Assembly: GCF_035917415.1 (NCBI RefSeq)
Contig: NZ_CP109073.1
Location: 3,642,501 to 3,706,500 of the forward strand
DNA from: Streptomyces sp. NBC_01803
Lineage (GTDB): Bacteria > Actinomycetota > Actinomycetes > Streptomycetales > Streptomycetaceae
Length of the DNA: 64,000 nt
Direction of reading: 5' to 3'
Made by a program: the position numbers and the translations under genes. Below are positions 57,820 to 64,000 of the stretch, piece after piece; positions within the stretch are counted from its first letter, which is position 1; each line of letters starts with the position of its first letter. The notes beneath the pieces were generated by a model. It did no database searches. It saw only the letters and a program-made list of their open reading frames with translations, and was not told the DNA's origin.

Positions 57820-59423
57820 ACCCGGGCGAGCTTGAGGCTCCGGACATCGAGTGGATCGCGCTCTCGCCGAGCCTGATCGTGTTCGGCGCCGCTGTCATCG
57901 GTGTGCTGATCGAGGCGTTCGCGCCGCGCCGCGCCCGTTACCCCGCCGAGGTGATCACCGCCGCGGTGGCGCTGGCCGGGGCGTTCGCCGCCGTGGTCGG
58001 GCTCGCCGCCGACGGCCGGGCGACCAGCGAGGCGCAGATCGCGGGCATGGGCGCGCTGGCGGTGGACGGGCCGGCGCTGTTCCTCCAGGGGATCATCCTG
58101 CTGGTCGGCCTGGCCTCGGTGTTCCTCTTCGCCGAGCGCCGGCTGGAGCCGACCGCGCACGGCAGGCCGGTGGACTCCTTCGTCGCCCAGCCGGCGGCGG
58201 TGCCGGGCGGTCAGGCCGAGCGGGAGGCGGTCAAGGCCGGTCACACCACGACCGAGATCTTCCCGCTGCTGCTGTTCGCCATCGGCGGGATGCTGCTCTT
58301 CCCCATGGCCAACGACCTGCTGATCCTCTTCATCTCGCTGGAGATCCTGTCGCTGCCGCTCTACCTGCTGTGCGCGCTGGCCCGCCGCCGGCGGCTGCTG
58401 TCGCAGGAGGCGGCCGTCAAGTACTTCCTGCTGGGGGCCTTCGCCTCGGCGTTCCTGCTGTTCGGCATCACCATGCTGTACGGCTACGCGGGCACCCTGT
58501 CGTACGCGGGCATCGCGGACGTCGTCAGCGGCCGGCCCGCCGAGATGGACCCGGGGCTGGCCTCCACGATGGGCAACGACGCGCTGCTGCTCATCGGCGG
58601 GGCCATGGTGATGATGGGACTGCTGTTCAAGGTGGGCGCGGTGCCGTTCCACATGTGGACCCCGGACGTGTACCAGGGCGCCCCGACGCCGGTCACCGGG
58701 TTCATGGCCGCCGCCACCAAGGTCGCCGCCTTCGGCGCGCTGCTGCGGCTGCTGTACGTGGTGCTGCCGGGCCTGCGGTGGGACTGGGAGCCGGTGATGT
58801 GGGGCGTGGCGATCGCCTCCATGGTGGTCGGCGCGGTCATCGCCATCACGCAGACCGACGTCAAGCGGCTGCTGGCGTACTCCTCGATCGCGCACGCCGG
58901 GTTCATCCTGTCCGGCGTGGTGGCGGTGAGCGAGGAGGGGGTGTCGTCGGTGCTGTTCTACCTGGCGTCGTACTCGTTCGTGACGCTCGGCGCGTTCGCC
59001 GTGGTGACGCTGGTCCGGGATGCCGGGGGCGAGGCCACGCACCTGTCCAAGTGGGCGGGACTCGGCCGCCGTTCGCCGCTGCTGGCGGCGGTCTTCGCGC
59101 TGTTCCTGCTGGCGTTCGCCGGCATCCCGCTCACCTCGGGCTTCGCCGGGAAGTTCGCGGTGTTCCGGGCGGCGGCCGACGCGGGGGCGATGGGCCTGGT
59201 CATCGTCGGCGTGCTGGCCTCGGCCATCGCCGCGTTCTTCTACATCCGGGTGATCGTGCTGATGTTCTTCAGCGAGCCGAAGGCTGACGGGCCCTCCGTG
59301 GTCATCCCCAGCCCGCTGACGATGTCGGTGGTCGGGCTCGCGGCGGCGGTGACGGTCGTGCTGGGCGTCGCGCCGCAGTACTTCCTCGATCTGGCGAGCG
59401 ACGCCGGGGTGTTCGTCCGCTGA
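57816..59423 (+). CDS. nuoN: NADH-quinone oxidoreductase subunit N
   Basis: 535 residues, antiporter-like. Motifs are LFISLEILSLPLYLLCAL, FHMWTPDVYQGAPTPVTGFMA and GIPLTSGFAGKF. gggagg lies 7 nt before the ATG, within the small upstream ORF. Last gene of the operon; a strong terminator follows. Confidence 0.96.
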   Translation: MNPGELEAPDIEWIALSPSLIVFGAAVIGVLIEAFAPRRARYPAEVITAAVALAGAFAAVVGLAADGRATSEAQIAGMGALAVDGPALFLQGIILLVGLASVFLFAERRLEPTAHGRPVDSFVAQPAAVPGGQAEREAVKAGHTTTEIFPLLLFAIGGMLLFPMANDLLILFISLEILSLPLYLLCALARRRRLLSQEAAVKYFLLGAFASAFLLFGITMLYGYAGTLSYAGIADVVSGRPAEMDPGLASTMGNDALLLIGGAMVMMGLLFKVGAVPFHMWTPDVYQGAPTPVTGFMAAATKVAAFGALLRLLYVVLPGLRWDWEPVMWGVAIASMVVGAVIAITQTDVKRLLAYSSIAHAGFILSGVVAVSEEGVSSVLFYLASYSFVTLGAFAVVTLVRDAGGEATHLSKWAGLGRRSPLLAAVFALFLLAFAGIPLTSGFAGKFAVFRAAADAGAMGLVIVGVLASAIAAFFYIRVIVLMFFSEPKADGPSVVIPSPLTMSVVGLAAAVTVVLGVAPQYFLDLASDAGVFVR

Positions 59424-59459
59424 GGCCGTGAGGCCGTGAGGCCCCGAGCCGCCGAAGTG

Positions 59460-59496
59460 ACGGTGGCCCGGACCCCCCGGGGGTCCGGGCCACCGT
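59460..59496. terminator. Terminator after nuoN (and the convergent lipoprotein gene)
   Basis: An 18-bp perfect inverted repeat acggtggcccggaccccc / gggggtccgggccaccgt lies 36 bp after nuoN and 9 bp after the end of the minus-strand lipoprotein gene, so it can work both ways. A nearly identical hairpin is at 60391-60428. Confidence 0.92.
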
Positions 59497-59505
59497 CGTG
59501 CCCGC

Positions 59506-60129
59506 TCAGTACACGGATTCGTAGACCTCGGTGGTGCCGGAGGCCCAGGTGACGGTGAGAACGCTGCCGCTCAGGCTCAGCGTGGCCTGGGTGTCGGGCC
59601 ACAGGGCGCTGCCGAACTGGTTGCACTCGACCGTGATGCCGGTGCCGACGAGGGAGCCGTAGCAGACGTCGCCCTCGGCGCCGCTGTCCTCGACGTAGGT
59701 CACGGAGCCGGAGGAGAACATCAGGGAGCTGTCTTCCGAGGCGGAGCCCTCCAGCCACATGCCTTCGAGCTGCTCCGCGGTGGGAGCGGAGCCGCCGCCC
59801 GAGCCACCGCCGCCGCCCGAGTCGCCGCCGATGGCGCCGGCCCCGCTGTCTCCGCCGCCTCCGCTGGCCCCGCCGGCGGCGCCGGCGATGCTCCCGCCGT
59901 CGGCGCCCGGGATGTTGCCGCTTTCTCCGCCGTCGGCGCCGCTGTCCCCGCCCGGGACGTTTCCGCCGTCGGCGCCCGGGATGTTGCCGTTGTCCCCGCC
60001 GCCCTCTTCCAGGCCGGCGTTGCCGTCCGGCGCGAACGGGTTGCCCTCGCTGTCGTCGTCGCCACAGCCGCTGAGCAGAAGCGTCGCCGCCACGATCGCG
60101 GGCAGGGCGAGCCGTATGGGCCTGCGCAT
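59506..60129 (-). CDS. Secreted lipoprotein, copy A of a tandem pair
   Basis: 207 residues. The signal RLALPAIVAATLLLSGC has lipobox LSGC. A disordered linker of about 90 residues contains repeats of NIPGADGG and GGDSG. A C-terminal domain of about 95 residues starts LEGMWLEG and has two cysteines (DVCYG, VECNQ) likely forming a disulfide, and ends GTTEVYESVY. Small beta-barrel-like domain, function unknown. ATG 60129 follows gaggggac; an earlier ATG is in frame but has no site. About half of its C-terminal residues match copy B. Confidence 0.85.
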   Translation of the reverse strand: MRRPIRLALPAIVAATLLLSGCGDDDSEGNPFAPDGNAGLEEGGGDNGNIPGADGGNVPGGDSGADGGESGNIPGADGGSIAGAAGGASGGGGDSGAGAIGGDSGGGGGSGGGSAPTAEQLEGMWLEGSASEDSSLMFSSGSVTYVEDSGAEGDVCYGSLVGTGITVECNQFGSALWPDTQATLSLSGSVLTVTWASGTTEVYESVY

Positions 60130-60226
60130 GGGTGGTGTCCCCTCGTTTTTTAGCATGGTCACGGCAGGTTACCGTCGCGTCGGGCCGGGTAGACCAGAGC
60201 GTTACAGGCTCATGGCAATCGCCGCC

Positions 60227-60255
60227 GAGCTGATACGTGTGTCGTCACCTGGCCG
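60227..60255. repeat. Upstream repeat, first copy (pair with 61139-61167)
   Basis: gagctgatacgtgt followed by a 15-nt block ending tcacctggccg, repeated with one or two changes at 61139-61167. Each copy lies about 95-120 nt before the lipoprotein start on the minus strand. It is part of a larger similar upstream region that also contains ggttac and gttaca blocks. It could be a shared promoter or operator. Confidence 0.7.
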
Positions 60256-60390
60256 AATACCGTGACCCTCGCCCTCGGTGGCGCCCCCGCGACCGTCCGC
60301 CGCCGTCCGGAATCGCACAGGGCCTCCCCTTCCGTGGAGCATGGTGCCGTCACCTGTGAGAGAGCTGGGACACGGGTCGTCGATGATGTG

Positions 60391-60428
60391 ACGGTGGTCC
60401 GGACCCCGCGCGGGGTCCGGACCACCGT
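60391..60428. terminator. 38-bp perfect palindrome terminator, copy after lipoprotein B
   Basis: acggtggtccggaccccgc and its exact complement follow the end of the second lipoprotein gene (60464). It differs from the nuoN hairpin at only a few bases, as expected if gene and terminator were duplicated together. Confidence 0.9.
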
Positions 60429-60463
60429 CGTGCCTCCTGCGATGTGCTCGTGCCGGGCCCGGC

Positions 60464-61045
60464 TCAGTAGCCGAGGTCCTCCAGCTCCTGCTCCAGGTCC
60501 CCCAGATCGCCGAGGTCACCCATGTCGCCGATCGACTCGTAGGACTCGGTCGTGCCGGAGGCCCAGACGACGTTGAGCGTGCCGCCGTCCAGGGTCAGCG
60601 TGGCCTCGGTGTCCGGCCAGGTGCTGGTGCCCATCTGGCTGCACTCGACGGTGAAGCCGCCGCCGCTCAGCTCGCCGTAGCAGACGTCGCCCTCGGCGCC
60701 GCTGTCCTCGATGTAGGTGACGGAGCCGGAGGAGAACATCAGGGAGCTGTCGGCCTCCTCGTAGCCCTCCAGCCACATGCCCTCAAGGTCCTCCGCGCTG
60801 GGGGCCGCGCCCGCCTGGCCGCCGCTGTCCCCGCCGCTGTCGCCCCCGGTGTCACCGGTCTGCTCGCCGTCCGAGCCCGAGGAGGTCTCCTCGCCGCCGG
60901 TGTCCCCGCCCTGCTCCTGCTCCTGGCCGCCGTCGCCCCCCGGGGAGAGCGGGCTGCCGCCGTCGCTGTCGTCGTCGCCACAGCCGCTGAGCAGAAGCGT
61001 CGCAGCCGCAACCGCGGGCAGGGCGAGCCGTATGGACCTACGCAT
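60464..61045 (-). CDS. Secreted lipoprotein, copy B of a tandem pair
   Basis: 193 residues. The signal RLALPAVAAATLLLSGC has the same lipobox. The linker differs (Gln/Glu/Thr/Gly-rich, with TGGDSGG units). The C-terminal domain has LEGMWLEG, SSLMFSSGSVTY, EDSGAEGDVCYG and WASGTTESYES as in copy A, then an extra tail of GDLGDL repeats and EQELEDLGY. The two Cys are kept. ATG 61045 follows gagggga. It is the upstream member of the pair. Confidence 0.85.
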   Translation of the reverse strand: MRRSIRLALPAVAAATLLLSGCGDDDSDGGSPLSPGGDGGQEQEQGGDTGGEETSSGSDGEQTGDTGGDSGGDSGGQAGAAPSAEDLEGMWLEGYEEADSSLMFSSGSVTYIEDSGAEGDVCYGELSGGGFTVECSQMGTSTWPDTEATLTLDGGTLNVVWASGTTESYESIGDMGDLGDLGDLEQELEDLGY

Positions 61046-61138
61046 GGATGTCCCCTCGATTTTGAACGTGGTCACGGCAGGTTACAGGGCTGTCGACCGC
61101 GTGGATCAGAGTGTTACATGTCTATGGCAAAAGCCGCT

Positions 61139-61167
61139 GAGCTGATACGTGTCTCGTCACCTGGCCG
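61139..61167. repeat. Upstream repeat, second copy (pair with 60227-60255)
   Basis: Same 29-nt block as at 60227-60255 with two mismatches. It lies about 95-120 nt before lipoprotein B on the minus strand. Confidence 0.7.
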
Positions 61168-61343
61168 GATACCGGGACATGCGGCCCGGTGCCCGGGCCC
61201 CGCCACGAGGGGGCCGGGGGCGCGCGCGGGGCCTCGCTTTCCGCAGAGTAAGGTGCCGTCCCCATAAGGGACTTGACAAACCCGTGGCCGGACGGACGCG
61301 CAGCGTCACCGCGAACGTTCGCGCACGTCACGTCGTCGGCCGC

Positions 61344-62597
61344 TCACCCCGCCGAGGCCGGTGCCACCCTTCCCGTGACCTCACCGAGACCGATACGCGA
61401 GCCGGCCGTGGGGCCGGGCGCCCAGGCGGAGATCGTCACCTCGTCGCCGTCCTCCAGGAACGTGCGCGCGCCACCGTCCGGCAGCGCCAGCGGATCGCGA
61501 CCGCCCCACGTCAGCTCCAGCAGCGAGCCGCGCTGGCCCGGCTCGGGGCCGCTGACCGTGCCCGAGGCGAACAGGTCGCCGGTGCGCAGGCTCGCGCCGT
61601 TCACCGTCATATGGGCGAGCTGCTGGGCGGCTGTCCAGTACATGGTGGCGAACGGCGGCTCGGAGACCGGGTGTCCGTTCAGCCGCACGGTCAGCCGCAG
61701 GTCGAGGCCGCCCGGCTCCAGGCCGCCGTCGTCCAGGTAGGGCAGCAGCGGGCGGTCCCGCTCGGGCGGCGCCACGCGGGCCGCGTCGAGGGCGTCGAGC
61801 GGGGTGATCCAGGGGGAGACGGAAGTGGCGAAAGACTTGCCGAGGAAGGGGCCGAGCGGTACGTACTCCCATGCCTGGATGTCGCGCGCGGACCAGTCGT
61901 TGAGGAGGCAGACCCCGAAGACGTGGTCGCGGAAGGCGGTTTGCGGCACGGCCCGGCCCATCGGCGACGGCGTGCCGACGACGAAGCCGACCTCCGCCTC
62001 GATGTCCAGCCGCCGGGTGGGCCCGAAGGCGGGCGCGTCGGTGCCCACCGAGGGACGGCCCTGCCCGCACGGGCGGACGACGGGGGTGCCGGAGACCACG
62101 ACCGTGCCCGCCCGGCCGTGGTAACCGATCGGAAGGTGCTTCCAGTTGGGCGTCAGCGCCGCGCCGTCCGGGCGGAAGATGCGGCCCACGTTGGTCGCGT
62201 GGTGCTCGCTGGCGTAGAAGTCGACGTAGTCGGCCACCTCGAACGGCAGGTGGAGCTCGACCGCGTCGAGGGGCAGCAGCAGCGGCTCCACGCGCGCCCG
62301 GTGGGCGGGGGAGCCGAGCCAGTCGCGCAACTCGGCGCGCACGGCCCGCCAGACCGGACGTCCGGCCGCGAGCAACGGATGGAGCGAGGGGGCCGCGAGC
62401 AGGCCGGCGTGCGGGGAGCGGAACGCGCGGGCGGCGGCGGCCACGTCCAGCACACGGTCCCCGAACCGGACGCCGATCCGGCGCCCGCCGGGACCGTCGG
62501 GACCGTCGGGACCGCCGGATTCGCCGGCCGCGCCGAACAGGCCGTAAGGGAGGTTGTCGACACCGAACAGGCCGGGCTCTGGCGTGGGGTCTGGCAT
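61344..62597 (-). CDS. Fumarylacetoacetase
   Basis: 417 residues. The N-terminal SH3-like domain begins GLFGVDNLPYG. The catalytic C-terminal domain has YVDFYASEHHATNVGRIFRP with the active His, then EAEVGFVVG and DWSARDIQAWEYVPLGPFLGKSF, all as in FahA. It splits fumarylacetoacetate into fumarate and acetoacetate at the end of tyrosine/homogentisate breakdown. No homogentisate dioxygenase gene is adjacent. GTG 62603 is two codons upstream of the chosen ATG. Confidence 0.95.
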   Translation of the reverse strand: MPDPTPEPGLFGVDNLPYGLFGAAGESGGPDGPDGPGGRRIGVRFGDRVLDVAAAARAFRSPHAGLLAAPSLHPLLAAGRPVWRAVRAELRDWLGSPAHRARVEPLLLPLDAVELHLPFEVADYVDFYASEHHATNVGRIFRPDGAALTPNWKHLPIGYHGRAGTVVVSGTPVVRPCGQGRPSVGTDAPAFGPTRRLDIEAEVGFVVGTPSPMGRAVPQTAFRDHVFGVCLLNDWSARDIQAWEYVPLGPFLGKSFATSVSPWITPLDALDAARVAPPERDRPLLPYLDDGGLEPGGLDLRLTVRLNGHPVSEPPFATMYWTAAQQLAHMTVNGASLRTGDLFASGTVSGPEPGQRGSLLELTWGGRDPLALPDGGARTFLEDGDEVTISAWAPGPTAGSRIGLGEVTGRVAPASAG

Positions 62598-62731
62598 GGC
62601 CACACCCTAGACCGGGTCCGGAATCGGTCCGTCGCGGTCGTCGTCTTCCGCAGGCGTGGCCGCCTGGGAGGCGCCCCCTCCGACCGGTTACGCTGCCGGA
62701 GACAACTCACCGGACACAGGGGAGAACGCTC

Positions 62732-63742
62732 GTGATCGTCGTGGGTCCTTTCGGGGTGAGCGTGCGGGACGAGCCCCTGAACGCCGAGCTTCAGGCGGGT
62801 CTGGCGGCTGTCGAGGCGAGGCTGTTCGAGGCCACCAAGAGCGACGTCCCCTTCATCACGGAGACCGCGCAGCACCTGGTGCGCGCGGGCGGGAAGCGGT
62901 TCCGGCCGCTGCTGCTGCTGCTGGCTGCCCAGTTCGGCGATCCGCACGCGCCCGGTGTGGTCCCGGCGGCCGTGGTGGTGGAGCTGACGCACCTGGCCAC
63001 GCTGTACCACGACGACATCATGGACGAGGCCGACATGCGGCGGGGCGTGCAGAGTGCCAACGCCCGCTGGAACAACTCGGTGGCGGTGCTGACCGGGGAC
63101 TTCCTCTTCTCCCGCGCCTCGACCATAGCGGCCGATCTGGGGACGGACGCGGTGCGCATCCAGGCGGAGGCGTTCCAGCGCCTGGTGACCGGTCAGATCC
63201 AGGAGACCGCCGGGCCGCGCGCGGGGGAGGACCCGATAGCGCACTACCTGGAGGTCATCGAGGGCAAGACGGCCTCGCTGATCTCGGTGGCTGGGCGGCT
63301 GGGCGCGCTCATGTCGGGCGCGCCCGAGTCCGTCATGAACGTCATGGCGCTGTACGGGGAGCGGATCGGGACCGCGTTCCAGCTCGCCGACGACGTGCTG
63401 GACATCGCCAGCGACGGCCAGGAGTCGGGGAAGACGCCGGGGACCGACCTGCGCGAGGGTGTCGCCACGCTGCCGGTGCTGCGGCTGCGGGAGATGGCCG
63501 CCCAGGGCGGCTCGCCGGAGGACCGCGAGCTGTGCGAGCTGCTGGACGGCGATCTGACGGATGACGCGCGTCACGCGGAGGCGCTGGCCCGGCTGCGCGC
63601 CCATCCGGCGCTCGGTGTCGCCAAGAGCGACGCGTGGTCGTACGCGCGGCTGGCCCGGCAGACGCTCGACCCGCTGCCCGACGTGCCGGCCAAGGCGGCA
63701 CTCGCCCACCTGTGCGACGTGGTGGCGGACCGCACGGTGTAG
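62732..63742 (+). CDS. Polyprenyl diphosphate synthase (menaquinone side chain)
   Basis: 336 residues of the trans-prenyltransferase family. The first Asp-rich motif is DDIMD (94-98) and the second is DDVLD (220-224); GGKRFRPLLLLL binds the substrate. Small residues before the first motif (LATLYH) agree with a long-chain product (C35-C50). It makes the isoprenoid tail for menaquinone, in keeping with the mqn/menG genes nearby. GTG start with caggggagaacgctc upstream. Confidence 0.93.
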   Translation: MIVVGPFGVSVRDEPLNAELQAGLAAVEARLFEATKSDVPFITETAQHLVRAGGKRFRPLLLLLAAQFGDPHAPGVVPAAVVVELTHLATLYHDDIMDEADMRRGVQSANARWNNSVAVLTGDFLFSRASTIAADLGTDAVRIQAEAFQRLVTGQIQETAGPRAGEDPIAHYLEVIEGKTASLISVAGRLGALMSGAPESVMNVMALYGERIGTAFQLADDVLDIASDGQESGKTPGTDLREGVATLPVLRLREMAAQGGSPEDRELCELLDGDLTDDARHAEALARLRAHPALGVAKSDAWSYARLARQTLDPLPDVPAKAALAHLCDVVADRTV

Positions 63743-63928
63743 CCGCGGCCGGCCCGTTTCCCGGTGCGAACCCCGGCGGGGTAGGGGCAGACCCTTACGG
63801 GACGGGGCGGCGTGCGGGGGGCCGCGGTCATCCCCTGGTCGTACGCGGATTGCCAACTCTCGGCGGATGCCGGACTCGCCCCGGCCTGGTGCAATTGGTT
63901 GTGCCGAGCGGCGAGTGGAGGGGCATCT

Positions 63929-64000
63929 GATGGCTTGGAACAGTGCGGTGCGACGGGCGGCCGTCCCGGTCGCGGTGGTGGCCGGGATCGCGGCGGTCGG
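63929..64000 (+). CDS. Start of an exported protein (cut by window end)
   Basis: Only 24 codons are visible: a short basic start MAWNSAVRRA and a hydrophobic stretch VPVAVVAGIAAVG, the beginning of a signal peptide. ggagggg lies 9 nt before the ATG. In related genomes a LolA/RseB-like outer-lipoprotein-type gene follows the polyprenyl synthase (from memory), but nothing here can confirm that. Confidence 0.6.

Overview
The window is high-GC actinobacterial DNA, most likely from a Streptomyces or a close relative. Pointers are codon third-position GC bias, frequent GTG starts with 4-bp stop/start overlaps, the actinobacterial insertion in 23S rRNA, an XRE/DUF5753 + DUF397 + anti-sigma-type ATPase trio, and menaquinone genes of the futalosine route. 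From memory, the gene order from about 18 kb to 64 kb resembles S. coelicolor SCO4492-SCO4584 with much material missing or replaced; this could not be checked by alignment here.

Layout. 1-2860: 3' part of a 23S rRNA gene, 5S rRNA and the rrn terminator. 2934-9877: a GNAT gene, then a five-gene minus-strand operon for a reduced type IV secretion-like apparatus (VirB8-like, TrbL/VirB6-like, SCO6880-family, VirB4-like ATPase, VirD4-like protein without a P-loop). 9981-15294: regulatory genes, namely a WhiJ-like trio, a STAS protein, an ECF sigma factor with a SnoaL-like tail, and a Ser/Thr kinase fused to a TerD domain. 15314-18297: Fpg/Nei glycosylase, O-methyltransferase and a lipoprotein without a conventional start codon. 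18459-28769: a menaquinone-rich block with a UbiX-type flavin prenyltransferase, Lrp regulator, mqnE, mqnA and mqnC, mixed with a GNAT, a DUF4229 protein, a broken PBP4-type carboxypeptidase, a long-chain acyl-CoA ligase, a cold-shock protein and a membrane Ser/Thr kinase.

28791-34193: a minus-strand alpha-galactoside operon (GH36 alpha-galactosidase, two ABC permeases, binding lipoprotein) behind a clear TTGACA-N17-CATATT promoter. 34321-39678: an accessory stretch with a F420-type LLM oxidoreductase, a P450 with its 3Fe-4S ferredoxin, a GNAT and several unrecognised genes. 39773-41816: menG (demethylmenaquinone methyltransferase) and a geranylgeranyl-reductase-type flavoprotein, followed by a secreted NlpC/P60 hydrolase on the opposite strand. 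43317-59423: a complete 14-gene nuoA-N operon for NADH:menaquinone oxidoreductase, with a Rex-like operator just upstream and an unlisted 39-codon ORF fitted between nuoM and nuoN. 59506-61045: two tandemly duplicated secreted lipoproteins with duplicated terminators. 61344-63742: fumarylacetoacetase and a polyprenyl diphosphate synthase; the window ends inside a further exported protein.

Functionally the right half is a respiratory neighbourhood. MqnA, MqnE and MqnC build the naphthoquinone ring. The polyprenyl synthase makes the side chain, MenG methylates the ring, and the reductase saturates the chain. NADH dehydrogenase then uses the quinone, probably under redox control by Rex. The left third is accessory or regulatory. 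All product names rest on motif reading of the translated sequence, without database searches.
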